Assembly: GCA_900319075.1 (NCBI GenBank)
Contig: ONMZ01000001.1
Coordinates: forward strand, 1 to 64,000
Source of the DNA: an uncultured Eubacteriales bacterium
GTDB lineage: Bacteria; Bacillota; Clostridia; Oscillospirales; Ruminococcaceae
Length of the DNA stretch: 64,000 nucleotides
Reading direction: 5' to 3'
A program made the translations under genes and the position numbers. This document shows, piece by piece, positions 6,559-16,004 of the stretch; position 1 is the first letter of the stretch; every line of letters starts with the position of its first letter. The notes beneath the pieces were generated by a model. That model made no database searches, was not told where the DNA came from, and saw only the letters and a program-made list of their open reading frames with translations.

Positions 6559-8244
6559 TCAGGCAAGACCAGCCTTTTTAAGGTTTGCGTTATGCTCCTC
6601 AAGTGTTCTTGCAAAGAATGTTTCACCTGTGGTGAGGTTGTTACAGAAGTAATAATAATCTGTCTTTGCAGGGTTGAGGACGGCTTTTATCGCAGCAAGT
6701 CCCGGGTTGCATATGGGGCTTGCCGGCAGACCTCTGCAGGTATATGTATCATATACACTTGTATAAAAATCGACCGAGGACTGATCAATAGCCTTTTTCT
6801 TTATTACGTTATCAATATATTTTGTAGTTGTATCAGACTGAAGATTTGGGTATGTAGTCTGATCGTTCATTCTGTTTACGAAAACTGAAGCAACCTTCGG
6901 CATTTCTGCTTCAGATCCAGCCTCCATCTGTACTATGGAAGCAAGTGTAATGATCTGATTAAGAGAGAATTTGCTCTCCTTTACCTGTCGCATCAAATCA
7001 GCATTCATTGTGCTCTGGAATTGTGTACGTACAAGTTTTGTAACGTTATATGCTGTATCGTTTACGTAGAAGTTATATGTCTCCGGGAAGAAATACCCTT
7101 CCATTTTATAAAAGGCATCCTTGCTGACTCCAAGATCTTTTTCAAAGTCAAAGCCCTGGTCTTTATTGAATTCAAACAGGAAATCATCTGCTTTACATAC
7201 TTTATTCTTTTCAAGGAGATTAGCAACATCGAGCAGATTCATACCCTCTGTAAATGTTATGGTAACTGTTTCCATTTTTTCACGCATTGTAGCAAGCTCT
7301 TCAATAACAGCTGCATAACCCATTGACGGTTTCAACGTGATGTCACCGGGAAAAATGGTCTGCGGTTTTTCGATTTTCAGAGCAAGTTTAAAAAGAGTTT
7401 TATTTTTTATTATACCATTTTCATAGAGCAGATCAGCGATTTTATCATTATCCGCTCCTTCAGGTATTTTAAAAATAACATCATTTTCGGATTTTCCAAT
7501 GCCATAATACTCTGTAGCCACAGAAATAGCCGTCAGCGACAAAACAACCGATACAGTAAGAATAATACAGGTAAGAATAATACCACCAAATATAGATCCG
7601 TTGAATCTGCTGTTTTTTTGCTTAGAGCTTTTCTTCTTCCTTGGAGCAGGCTTTTTACGGCGTGGACGTGATCTTACAGGCTTTTTTTCGGAATTCTGAG
7701 GCATAACAACTGTAGGAGTATCATCAATTTCGTCGTCATATTCCTCTTTAGAAAAGTCTTGCGGATCGTCGATCAATTCCTCGTCAGCAGCCTCTTCACT
7801 GTCAACGTTATCTGCATATGCTTTTTCCGATGCATCTTGATCGTCTTTAATATCGTAATCAAGATCATCTTCAGACAATTTAAGATCCTGCAGATCATCT
7901 CCGAGGATATCATCTACGGTAAGATAATCTTTATTATTGGAGGATTCATATGTATCTTGATCGTTTTGCGTTTCCGCAGTATTTATGTCCTCATTATTGA
8001 CATGACTCTCAAAAAGATTGTTATCGTCGGTCTGACCTGAATCATTTTCGGACACATCCTCGCCCGCCGCTACGGATTTATCAGATGGCAAGGTTTCGCC
8101 TTTATTAAGAGCAATCACTTCCTCCAATGAAAGCTTCCTGTCTTTTATATCCGACAGGTCATCGGAAGCATTTGAATTAATTTCAGATGCATTTTCTGAG
8201 CCTTCTGCGAGAATCTCCTCAAGACTCAATTCTTTATTGTCCAT
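6559..8244 (-). CDS. mltG: Endolytic murein transglycosylase MltG with long acidic N terminus
   Basis: Cuts nascent glycan strands at the membrane and ends peptidoglycan polymerisation. Start M at 8244 has AAGGAAG six bases upstream; an upstream ATG at 8262 lacks a site. Residues 1-185 are very acidic and low complexity, with repeats of LSLEEI(L/V)A near residues 6 and 38. A basic RPRRKKPAPRKKK patch then precedes one membrane helix (about 220-245). The YceG-like domain follows with QMEAGSEAEMPKVASVFVN, which holds the catalytic Glu. Typical MltG is about 340 residues, so the cytoplasmic tail is unusually long. Confidence 0.9.
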   Translation of the reverse strand: MDNKELSLEEILAEGSENASEINSNASDDLSDIKDRKLSLEEVIALNKGETLPSDKSVAAGEDVSENDSGQTDDNNLFESHVNNEDINTAETQNDQDTYESSNNKDYLTVDDILGDDLQDLKLSEDDLDYDIKDDQDASEKAYADNVDSEEAADEELIDDPQDFSKEEYDDEIDDTPTVVMPQNSEKKPVRSRPRRKKPAPRKKKSSKQKNSRFNGSIFGGIILTCIILTVSVVLSLTAISVATEYYGIGKSENDVIFKIPEGADNDKIADLLYENGIIKNKTLFKLALKIEKPQTIFPGDITLKPSMGYAAVIEELATMREKMETVTITFTEGMNLLDVANLLEKNKVCKADDFLFEFNKDQGFDFEKDLGVSKDAFYKMEGYFFPETYNFYVNDTAYNVTKLVRTQFQSTMNADLMRQVKESKFSLNQIITLASIVQMEAGSEAEMPKVASVFVNRMNDQTTYPNLQSDTTTKYIDNVIKKKAIDQSSVDFYTSVYDTYTCRGLPASPICNPGLAAIKAVLNPAKTDYYYFCNNLTTGETFFARTLEEHNANLKKAGLA

Positions 8245-8261
8245 AAATAACTTCCTTTCCA

Positions 8262-8828
8262 TTACCCTAAGAAAATAATTCTATCCTCTGTGACAATATT
8301 ATCAACACGAATATCGTGATCATCTGCCGGTAAAGTTTCACATAGCGAAAGTTCATAGCATATGCCTGTTTTAATGCCTTTGAATCCACTAAGAAATCTA
8401 TCGTAATAACCTTTCCCGAAACCGAGCCTGTTCCCTTTTTCATCATACGAAAGCGCCGGCACGGTACACAGTGAAGTTGGTTCAAAAGACATTGTGGGCT
8501 GCCCTGCAGATGGCTCAAGGATACCATATGCTCCGGGTGAAAGATCATCAAAACTATTTATCATATAAAATTCCATATAATTGGAATCACTGCAGCACCT
8601 GGGACAAAAAACCTTTTTTTCTTTTAGCGCCCGGTCAATAATGCGGTATGTTCCGACCTCAATATCAAAAGAAACATAGATCAGCAGCTCACTGCAATTC
8701 TTATACATTTCACTATTCAAAAAACGATCCGCAACAGCACTATCAAGAGCATCTTTCTCCATCGGGCCGATCATCCGGCGCTTGTTCTTATATATTTCAC
8801 GAATCTGTTTCTTTGTCATACTTTGCAT
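8262..8828 (-). CDS. 5-formyltetrahydrofolate cyclo-ligase
   Basis: Converts 5-formyl-THF to 5,10-methenyl-THF with ATP, returning folate to the one-carbon pool. At 188 residues it has the usual length. The signature GNRLGFGKGYYDRFL is at about residues 131-145, and N-terminal basic residues (KKQIREIYKNKRR) match the ATP-binding start. The start overlaps the stop of the DJ-1 gene by 13 bases; an internal ATG three codons later is possible. It sits with thyX, which also uses folate. Confidence 0.9.
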   Translation of the reverse strand: MQSMTKKQIREIYKNKRRMIGPMEKDALDSAVADRFLNSEMYKNCSELLIYVSFDIEVGTYRIIDRALKEKKVFCPRCCSDSNYMEFYMINSFDDLSPGAYGILEPSAGQPTMSFEPTSLCTVPALSYDEKGNRLGFGKGYYDRFLSGFKGIKTGICYELSLCETLPADDHDIRVDNIVTEDRIIFLG

Positions 8829-9361
8829 TGAATTGATGTTTTAATGCTATCGGATGTTTCCTTTGAAACAAGAAGCTGTACAAGTGTAAGTCCGAACTCA
8901 ACACTTGCACCTGCGCCTTTTGCAGTAATGATCTTACCGTCAACTGCAACAAGATCATCAACAACATCAGCACCTTCAAGCTCACTGTTGAATTTTGGAA
9001 AACTTGTTGCTTTCTTTCCTTTAAGAAGACCTTTATGTCCAAGTATAGACGGCGCTGCACAAATGGCAGCTATATATCTATCGTTATCTGCACAAAAGTC
9101 CACAGAACGCTGTACTATTTCGCTTGCTTCAAGATTAAGCGTCCCCGGCATTCCTCCCGGAAGAACTATCATTTCAAGGTCGTCATTAAGAATTAACTCG
9201 TCCGCTGATATATCGGCAGTTACTGCAACGCCATGGGAAGATGTTACATTCATACCGCTTACACCGACAGTTTTCACGTCAGCTTTAGCACGTCTTAATA
9301 TGTCGACAGGGGCAAGAGCTTCAAGCTCTTCAAACCCATTTGCAAGAAAAACATATACCAT
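8816..9361 (-). CDS. DJ-1/PfpI family protein
   Basis: A flavodoxin-like fold protein of the DJ-1/ThiJ/PfpI superfamily; members include deglycases, chaperones and stress proteins, and the activity here is not determined. The start at 9361 has GGAGG seven bases upstream; an earlier in-frame ATG lacks one. The conserved acidic residue is in ANGFEELEALAPVDILRRA, and the nucleophile Cys is in AAICAAPSILG (about residue 99). The 181-residue length is typical of the DJ-1 subgroup. It is in an operon between thyX and the folate cyclo-ligase. Confidence 0.88.
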   Translation of the reverse strand: MVYVFLANGFEELEALAPVDILRRAKADVKTVGVSGMNVTSSHGVAVTADISADELILNDDLEMIVLPGGMPGTLNLEASEIVQRSVDFCADNDRYIAAICAAPSILGHKGLLKGKKATSFPKFNSELEGADVVDDLVAVDGKIITAKGAGASVEFGLTLVQLLVSKETSDSIKTSIQCKV

Positions 9362-9387
9362 ACAATTACCTCCGGCATCTATGTTGA

Positions 9388-10152
9388 TCATTTTAACTCT
9401 TTATAAAATTCCCTGACCTCATTCATTTTTCCGCAAGTCATTTTACCCTCAGGACATCTTCCGGTCATAACACAGGAAGGACCTGCATTTTTAAAAACAT
9501 TTGGTGCAACCTGTCTGCAAAGTCTGAGCATTTCATCAGCAACAGCCTTTATTTCCCACTGGGCTCTGTTGCAACAGCGATGCCTGAAGAAATTAAACAG
9601 GCTTCGTATATTCATAGTTACAACAATCTTTGTTTCACAGGCGTTTGGAAGTACAAACCTTGCATCCTCATTTGCTTTTTTTCTTGCTTTAGATTTGGCT
9701 TCTTTTTCGTCCATACCCTGGTCAAGAAACGTTTTTAAATGCTTATTGGTAAGAATATCTGCGATTTTATTATAGCTCTCGGTAAGAGATGCCATTTGCT
9801 TGTCAAACTCGGCTTTCGCCTGTTCATCGGCTTGTATTTCAGGCGGAGTAATAAATTCAAAACCATTTTCATTCACGTAACGCTGGCTTTTCTGAGAATA
9901 CGATGCAATACGGTGCCTTACCAGCTGGTGAGAACAAGCTCGTGATATACCCTCGATGCCAAAAGTAAAGCAAACGTGTTCCAAAGTGCTTTCGTGACCG
10001 ATAGAAGCGATCATAGAAACGAAACTTTCTACCTTATCATCGGTCAGACCCTCTTTAAGTGATTCAATATCGCTTGACGAATAGCAAAGCTTTGCGGCGG
10101 TTGCGACGATCTTTTCCGGTTCAGGGGTATAAGCAAGCAGTTTGACTTTCAT
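9388..10152 (-). CDS. thyX: Flavin-dependent thymidylate synthase ThyX
   Basis: Makes dTMP from dUMP using FAD, NADPH and methylene-THF. The ThyX motif is present as RHRIASYSQKSQRY (about 80-93). The C-terminal half contains ETKIVVTMNIRSLFNFFRHR, and Cys-rich RCCNRAQWEIK lies beside it. The 254-residue length fits. It is the first gene of the operon behind a strong promoter, and GGAT/AAAGG precedes the ATG. Use of ThyX rather than ThyA is common in Clostridia. Confidence 0.93.
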   Translation of the reverse strand: MKVKLLAYTPEPEKIVATAAKLCYSSSDIESLKEGLTDDKVESFVSMIASIGHESTLEHVCFTFGIEGISRACSHQLVRHRIASYSQKSQRYVNENGFEFITPPEIQADEQAKAEFDKQMASLTESYNKIADILTNKHLKTFLDQGMDEKEAKSKARKKANEDARFVLPNACETKIVVTMNIRSLFNFFRHRCCNRAQWEIKAVADEMLRLCRQVAPNVFKNAGPSCVMTGRCPEGKMTCGKMNEVREFYKELK

Positions 10153-10188
10153 TACAGCACATCCTTTCTTACTCCATATACAGATATT

Positions 10189-10217
10189 ATTATACCATTT
10201 TTATATATAATAGTCAA
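10189..10217 (-). promoter_or_regulatory. thyX operon promoter
   Basis: Minus-strand TTGACT (10212-10217), 17 bases, TATAAT (10189-10194). Confidence 0.75.
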
Positions 10218-10241
10218 CAATTTAACGACATTTTTTACACA

Positions 10242-10270
10242 AAAAAGACAGGAAATTATCCTGCCTTTTT
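10242..10270 (-). terminator. Terminator after recN
   Basis: A 12-bp stem (10242-10253 with 10259-10270) with flanking A/T runs, 14 bases after the recN stop. It ends the asp23-recN operon. Confidence 0.8.
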
Positions 10271-10283
10271 ATGTTTACTTTGG

Positions 10284-11960
10284 TTATTTTTTCATTTTAG
10301 CGGCTTCGTCAAGAAGCTGCTGTGCATTTTTAAGCAGCAACGGAGTTATGCTGTTTCCGCCCATTATTCTCGCTATCTCATTTTTTCTATCGTTTTTGCC
10401 CAGCGATCTTACTGATGTAACAGTTCTGTCACCTACGATATTTTTTTCGATCAGCAAATGATTATCTGCAAAAACAGCAATCTGCGCCAGATGGGTCACA
10501 CAAAGCACTTGACGGTATCTTGATATTTCTCCGAGCTTCATTCCGATCTTCTGAGCTGCAATTCCGCTTACGCCGGTATCTATCTCATCAAAGATCAAAG
10601 TATCAATAGAATCTTTCTGAGCAATAACATTTTTCAAAGCCAGCATAATACGTGAAAGTTCACCGCCGGATGCGATCTTAGCCATCGGTCTGGGTTCTTC
10701 ACCAAGGTTAGCGGAGATAAGAAATTCAATGTTATCCATGCCTTTAAATGTAAGCTTGCCTTTTTCCTGTTTAACAACTATTTTAACATTAGGCATATTC
10801 AAAAATTCCAGTTCGTTTGCGACCTGCCGGACAAAGCGCTCTCCCGCCTTCTTTCTGTGCTCAGAAAGCTTCATTGCTTTTTTGGAGACCTCAGTCAAAA
10901 GATCATTTTTTTCACTTTCCAGCTTATCAAGGCTTTGTTCACTTCCCTGCAGCTTTTCGAGCTCATCTTTAGCATTGTTCAATGATCTGAGCACGTCATC
11001 AAGCTCCGGACCATACTTTTTACAGATCTTACGAAGATCATCACTGCGCTGATTGAGCCAGTCGTATCTTTTGGGATCAACATCAAGCCTGGAGTTAAGT
11101 ATTTCTATTTCATCTGATATATCCTTTACTTCAATTCGTGCATTATTGAGTCTTTCGCTCAACTCACCAAGTTTCGGCATAACATCCTGGTAATTCTTTA
11201 TGTAGGCGTCAGCGTTCATAAGACTTTCAACCACTCCGGTCAAATTATCTGAACCGGAAAGAATTGCAGATACAGCGTTAAATGCTTCAGAAAGAGCCAC
11301 TGCGTTCTTGGAAACATTAAGTTCGCTGTTAATTTGTTTATCCTCATCAGGAGCAATTTTCATTCCTTCGATCTCGTTGATTATCTCATAAAGTTGAGCT
11401 ATCCTGAATTGGCGCATATTTGAGTCTGCCTTAATGTGGCTTATCTCTTTTGCTATGCTTTGAAGCTTATGAAAGGAAGATTGATAATCTTCAATAAGAC
11501 CCTTGGCGTCTGAATATGAGTCAAGAATATCTATATGCTTGTCCGGAGAAAGCAAAATCTGATTATCGTGCTGTCCGTGTATATTCACAAGCAAATTGCC
11601 TACCTGTTTCAAAAGTGAGATGCTTACAGGGCGGCTGTTTATACGTGCAATACTGCCTCCATCGTTTTTTATCTCTCGTTCAAGAAAAAGCTGACCGTCA
11701 TCACACGAGATCCCACTGTCATTAAGAAGCTGCAAACAAGAATCGGGTATTTTTTCAAATACTGCTGTAACAACAGCTTTATTTGCACCGGTCCTGACAA
11801 TATCTTTGTTTGTACGCTGGCCAAGTATAGCGTTGATTCCATTTATAAGTATTGACTTTCCTGCGCCTGTCTCACCGGTGAAAACATTAAGCTCCGGCGT
11901 AAGGTCTATGCTTGCTTTCTCGATAACAGCAAGATTTTCAATATATAATTGAGATAACAT
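10284..11960 (-). CDS. recN: DNA repair protein RecN
   Basis: An SMC-like ATPase acting early in double-strand-break repair. The Walker A region GETGAGKSILINGINAILG is at residues about 30-48, a long coiled-coil middle spans about 150-370, and the C-terminal ABC signature and Walker B read ASGGELSRIMLALK and IDTLIFDEIDTGVSG. The 558-residue length is typical. It is the last gene of the operon, 14 bases after argR, an order conserved in many Firmicutes. Confidence 0.95.
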   Translation of the reverse strand: MLSQLYIENLAVIEKASIDLTPELNVFTGETGAGKSILINGINAILGQRTNKDIVRTGANKAVVTAVFEKIPDSCLQLLNDSGISCDDGQLFLEREIKNDGGSIARINSRPVSISLLKQVGNLLVNIHGQHDNQILLSPDKHIDILDSYSDAKGLIEDYQSSFHKLQSIAKEISHIKADSNMRQFRIAQLYEIINEIEGMKIAPDEDKQINSELNVSKNAVALSEAFNAVSAILSGSDNLTGVVESLMNADAYIKNYQDVMPKLGELSERLNNARIEVKDISDEIEILNSRLDVDPKRYDWLNQRSDDLRKICKKYGPELDDVLRSLNNAKDELEKLQGSEQSLDKLESEKNDLLTEVSKKAMKLSEHRKKAGERFVRQVANELEFLNMPNVKIVVKQEKGKLTFKGMDNIEFLISANLGEEPRPMAKIASGGELSRIMLALKNVIAQKDSIDTLIFDEIDTGVSGIAAQKIGMKLGEISRYRQVLCVTHLAQIAVFADNHLLIEKNIVGDRTVTSVRSLGKNDRKNEIARIMGGNSITPLLLKNAQQLLDEAAKMKK

Positions 11961-11974
11961 TGTCCTTCTCCTGT

Positions 11975-12439
11975 TTACTTTGCAGATATAATAGCGTTTA
12001 GCTCACGCAGCAGCCTGTCTGCGTCTTTTTCGCTTCGCATCAACAAAAATATTGTATCATCGCCTGCAAGACTTCCCACTACATTTTCGATCCCCGAATC
12101 ATCCAATTTAGCACAGACAGCCTGAGCCATTCCCGAATAGCACTTTATCACCACGGTATTTCCTGCGTAATCAACGCTTTTGACCGAGTCGGTTATAAAT
12201 CCCAGGACCATATCAGATCCATTCTCCATACCGCTTCTTTTCAACGAAGGAACGCTATATTTATAATCACCTGTAGGGGTTATTGTCTTAATCAGAGAAA
12301 GCTCTCTGATATCACGTGAAACTGTTGCCTGAGTAACTTTAATACCCTTTTTTAAAAGTGCAGCCTGAAGATTCTCTTGTGTATCAATATTTTCTTCGCT
12401 TATAAGAGATAGGATTATCTGATGTCTTTTCGATTTCAT
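11975..12439 (-). CDS. argR: Arginine repressor ArgR/AhrC
   Basis: An arginine-responsive hexameric regulator of arginine synthesis and breakdown. The N-terminal winged helix includes KKGIKVTQATVSRDIREL (about 30-47). The C-terminal oligomerisation and arginine-binding domain carries GSLAGDDTIFLLMRSEKDA. The 154-residue length is usual. It sits between nadK and recN, the conserved Firmicutes location, so the position does not imply local targets. Confidence 0.94.
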   Translation of the reverse strand: MKSKRHQIILSLISEENIDTQENLQAALLKKGIKVTQATVSRDIRELSLIKTITPTGDYKYSVPSLKRSGMENGSDMVLGFITDSVKSVDYAGNTVVIKCYSGMAQAVCAKLDDSGIENVVGSLAGDDTIFLLMRSEKDADRLLRELNAIISAK

Positions 12440-12459
12440 ATAAAACTACGATCCCTTTC

Positions 12460-13338
12460 TTACCATGGATTAGAGTTGTCTTTTATCGGCTGCATAAGCT
12501 TTTTATTAACTGATTCAAAAAAGCTGTCACCGTTTATATCTATTATTTCCACGTACTTATCTGACTTTAGTATCGTAACGATATCTTCCTGAGACATTTT
12601 ATATATCATATTGCCGTCAACGGTAACGTTGGTCATATATGCACCGCCCGTGTAACACTTCGCAGTCAGGACACTGTCTGTATCGAAGATAATTGTTCTT
12701 GCAAACAAAGAATGTGGGCAGATCTGAGTGAATTCTATACAATCCATCTCAGGTTCAATTATAGGTCCTCCTGCGGACATTGAATACGCCGATGCACCTG
12801 TGGGAGTTGAAAAGATGATTCCGTCTGCACGCAGCGATGAAATAATATGTCCGTTTCTGCTTACTTCAAAATCAGCTATCTTACAATTATCTGTTTTTGA
12901 GATAACAATATCGTTGAGAGCCAGGTATTCGCTCTTTTGGTTGCTATGATTTGTAATTATGCACGACAATAACATACGTTTGCTAAGTGTATATTCTCCG
13001 CTTACAAGCTTTTCAAGGTCGTTGATCTGAGAATGCTCAAGAGAAGCCATAAAACCAAGTCGTCCGCAGTTGATTCCAACAATGGGTTTATTATACTTAG
13101 AACACATCTGGGCACATTTAAGTATTGTGCCGTCACCGCCTACAGCGACAACAACGTCACATTCACTAAAACATTCCTCTTGCTGTGAATAACTCGCAAA
13201 AACACTATTGCCAAATACATCACAATAATCATCCGAGAGCAATATTTTACATCCATGCTTTGCGAGTATTGAGCAGGCCTTTACAACATATTCTTTGCTG
13301 TTTGCTTTATTAAGATTTGGAAAAATAAAAGCTTTCAT
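12460..13338 (-). CDS. nadK: NAD kinase
   Basis: Phosphorylates NAD to NADP. The diagnostic GGDGT is in VVAVGGDGTILKCAQ (about 65-79), followed by NCGRLGFMA and the TPTGASAYSMSAGGPI loop. The length of 292 residues is normal. It lies 8 bases after tlyA and 21 bases before argR in the operon. Confidence 0.94.
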   Translation of the reverse strand: MKAFIFPNLNKANSKEYVVKACSILAKHGCKILLSDDYCDVFGNSVFASYSQQEECFSECDVVVAVGGDGTILKCAQMCSKYNKPIVGINCGRLGFMASLEHSQINDLEKLVSGEYTLSKRMLLSCIITNHSNQKSEYLALNDIVISKTDNCKIADFEVSRNGHIISSLRADGIIFSTPTGASAYSMSAGGPIIEPEMDCIEFTQICPHSLFARTIIFDTDSVLTAKCYTGGAYMTNVTVDGNMIYKMSQEDIVTILKSDKYVEIIDINGDSFFESVNKKLMQPIKDNSNPW

Positions 13339-13346
13339 ATTAACTC

Positions 13347-14141
13347 CTATTGTTTAAAAAACTCAAAAGCGTCGTTAACAACGCTTTTTATATCAAAAAG
13401 ATCGCTTTTATCAGATTTTTTCGAGACATGCAAAAGATATTCGATATTCCCATCTCCGCCTGTAATTGCCGAAAAAGCAGCTGCACACACAAACAGATCG
13501 TTTTTTTTAAATGCAGCCGTAACATTCCTTAAAACTTTTTCATGGATTTTTTTATCCTTTACGATTCCCTTTTTATTAAGCGCTTCCCTGCCAGCTTCAA
13601 ACTGCGGTTTAACAAGGGCAACGATCTCACCGTCGTCAGAAAGGATGCTGCTTACAGAGGAAATAATCAGCTCAAGAGAAATAAAGGAAACGTCAATGCT
13701 TACGAAAGAAGGCTTTGGATCAAAATCTTTATTATCAAGGCACCTGGCATTCATTCCCTCATAGTTTAAGACCCTTTTGTCGTTCAAAAGACTTTCATCA
13801 AGCTGACCATGTCCCACATCCACAGCATAAACAGATCTTGCACCGTGGTTAAGCAAACATTGTGTAAACCCACCTGTTGATGCACCGATATCGGCACAAA
13901 CCTTGTCCTTTACATCAATCGAGAACACATCGAATGCTTTGCTTAGTTTCAATCCTCCCCTGCTGACAAACGTAAGGTCGTCAGCCTCACAGTCAACTTC
14001 ATCATGTTCTTTTACTTCATACGAAGCCTTGGAACATATTTTATCGTTGACTGTGACCTTGCCATTTTTTATTAGTTCTTTTGCTCTTACACGGCTTTTT
14101 GCATAGCCGTTCTCAACAAGAAAAACATCAATCCTGCTCAT
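13347..14141 (-). CDS. tlyA: TlyA-family rRNA 2'-O-methyltransferase
   Basis: An N-terminal S4 RNA-binding domain (residues 1-60, with SRVRAKELIKNGKVTVN) is followed by an FtsJ-like methyltransferase domain. The SAM motif is CADIGASTGGFTQCLL, with GHGQLDESLL and KPQFEAGRE further on. TlyA methylates cytidines in 16S and 23S rRNA. It overlaps the end of dxs by 14 bases, so translation is coupled. Confidence 0.9.
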   Translation of the reverse strand: MSRIDVFLVENGYAKSRVRAKELIKNGKVTVNDKICSKASYEVKEHDEVDCEADDLTFVSRGGLKLSKAFDVFSIDVKDKVCADIGASTGGFTQCLLNHGARSVYAVDVGHGQLDESLLNDKRVLNYEGMNARCLDNKDFDPKPSFVSIDVSFISLELIISSVSSILSDDGEIVALVKPQFEAGREALNKKGIVKDKKIHEKVLRNVTAAFKKNDLFVCAAAFSAITGGDGNIEYLLHVSKKSDKSDLFDIKSVVNDAFEFFKQ

Positions 14142-15984
14142 CGTTAATAAAAGCCTCTATTTGACTTGACATCTGTTCAGATGAAAAACCAAGTTCATTG
14201 AGTATATCGCTGCACTCTCCGTGTTTTATAAAGTGATCAATTGTAAAAGATGCAACGTTATCACAAACAGACGAATACTTTTCGCTTATTGACCCACAGT
14301 CATAAACCTCTTCAAAGAAGAATGCAACGTCATAGCCCGAAATTATCTCGGCAACCTTTTCGTTTATCGGATATATTTCAACAAGTCTTAAAAGATCGCA
14401 CCGGATCCCCTTATTGTTTAAGATCTCTATAGCTGTTAATGCATTTGCCGAAAGTCTGCCGTATGTAACGATGAGATAATCCGACCCTCTCTGATAATAA
14501 TAAAAAGAATCAGATGGTTCATCAGTTTTTGCAACCGGATCTTCGTTGCCTCTCGGATAGCGCAGGGCAACTATACAATCATCTTCTTTTACGGCTTTAT
14601 TCAGACAAAGACACACCTCAGCATAATTAGAAGGTGAATAGATCTTTGTATTAGGAATTGAAGTAAGAAGCGGAACATCAAAAATCCCCTGATGTGTTTC
14701 TCCGTCGCTGCCAACAATACCCGCTCTATCCACGCACAAGACAACATGATAATTAGATATTGCAAGGTCATGGATCAACTGGTCGTATGATCTTTGCAAA
14801 AAAGTCGAGTACACAGCAAAAACAGGGATATATCCCATTTGTGCAAGTCCGCCGCTGAATGTAACAGCGTGTTCTTCGGCAATACCAACATCAAAAAATC
14901 TTTTGGGAAATTGTTTTGCAAAATTCTGAAGACCTGTGCCGTATTTCATCGCAGCTGTAATAGCACATACCCTGTTGTTGGAGCTGGCGATCTTACACAG
15001 TTCATTTCCCATTACAGATGAAAAGCTGTCAACAGAAACATAATCCGGATTTCCCGTAGAGATCTCAAAAGAACCGATCCCATGATATTCGCCCGGATTC
15101 TGCTCAGCAGGAGTGTAACCCTTGCCTTTTATGGTATTAACCTGGACAAGTACCGGTCTGTTCAATGCTTTTGCTGCATTAAGACCATTTTCAAGTTCAC
15201 CGATATTATGTCCGTCGATGGGTCCTATATACTCGAACCCAAGGTCCTCAAACAGCGTACTGTGCAGCAGTGCGTTTTTAAAAGCATCTTTTGAGCTTTT
15301 TATTACTTTTTTCACCGGAGAACCAATAACCGGAGTTTTGTCAAGTACCTTTTCCACAGCACTTTTGGTTTTATGATAACCCTCACGTGTTCTTAATGTA
15401 GAAAGATACTTTGCCATTCCGCCTACATTTTTAGAAATAGACATTTCATTATAGTTAAGTATAATTATAATATTCGTATTACTCTTACCGGCGTTATTAA
15501 GCCCTTCATAGAAAAGTCCGCCGGAAGATGCGCCATCGCCTACAATGGCTACGGTATGATGGTCGTCCCCATTAAGCTTCATAGCCGTAGCTATACCAAG
15601 CGCAGCGGAAACCGAGTTTGAACTGTGCCCGCTGATAAATGCGTCATGTACAGATTCGTCAGGTCTGCAAAAGCCGGAAATTCCGCCTTCTTTCCTGAGG
15701 GTTGAAAATCTATCCGCTCTGCCTGTTAAAATTTTATGTGTATAAGCCTGATGCCCCACATCCCAGACGATCTTATCTTTAGGCGAGTCGAAAACTCTGT
15801 GTACAGCAACAGTAAGCTCCACCGTTCCAAGATTAGAGGCAAGATGTCCTCCGTTCTTGGAAACAGTTGTTATCAAAAGTTTCCTGATCTGTTTACAAAG
15901 ATCATCGCATTGCTGCAAACTTAGTTTTTTCAGATCAGATGGCAAATTCATCTTCATAAGGTCAGGTTTATTTTTGTATGCCAT
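14128..15984 (-). CDS. dxs: 1-deoxy-D-xylulose-5-phosphate synthase
   Basis: The first enzyme of the MEP isoprenoid pathway, condensing pyruvate and glyceraldehyde-3-phosphate with thiamine diphosphate. The ThDP/metal motif is GDGASSGGLFYEGLNNAG with NYNEMSIS (about 150-185). The transketolase-like Glu region GIAEEHAVTFSGGLAQ and CVDRAGIVGSDGETHQG follow. The ATG at 15984 has AAGGG about nine bases upstream; the ATG at 15993 abuts that site and is less likely. ispA follows the same pathway next door. Confidence 0.94.
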   Translation of the reverse strand: MAYKNKPDLMKMNLPSDLKKLSLQQCDDLCKQIRKLLITTVSKNGGHLASNLGTVELTVAVHRVFDSPKDKIVWDVGHQAYTHKILTGRADRFSTLRKEGGISGFCRPDESVHDAFISGHSSNSVSAALGIATAMKLNGDDHHTVAIVGDGASSGGLFYEGLNNAGKSNTNIIIILNYNEMSISKNVGGMAKYLSTLRTREGYHKTKSAVEKVLDKTPVIGSPVKKVIKSSKDAFKNALLHSTLFEDLGFEYIGPIDGHNIGELENGLNAAKALNRPVLVQVNTIKGKGYTPAEQNPGEYHGIGSFEISTGNPDYVSVDSFSSVMGNELCKIASSNNRVCAITAAMKYGTGLQNFAKQFPKRFFDVGIAEEHAVTFSGGLAQMGYIPVFAVYSTFLQRSYDQLIHDLAISNYHVVLCVDRAGIVGSDGETHQGIFDVPLLTSIPNTKIYSPSNYAEVCLCLNKAVKEDDCIVALRYPRGNEDPVAKTDEPSDSFYYYQRGSDYLIVTYGRLSANALTAIEILNNKGIRCDLLRLVEIYPINEKVAEIISGYDVAFFFEEVYDCGSISEKYSSVCDNVASFTIDHFIKHGECSDILNELGFSSEQMSSQIEAFINDEQD

Positions 15985-16004
15985 ATAAAACATCCCTTAA
16001 AACT

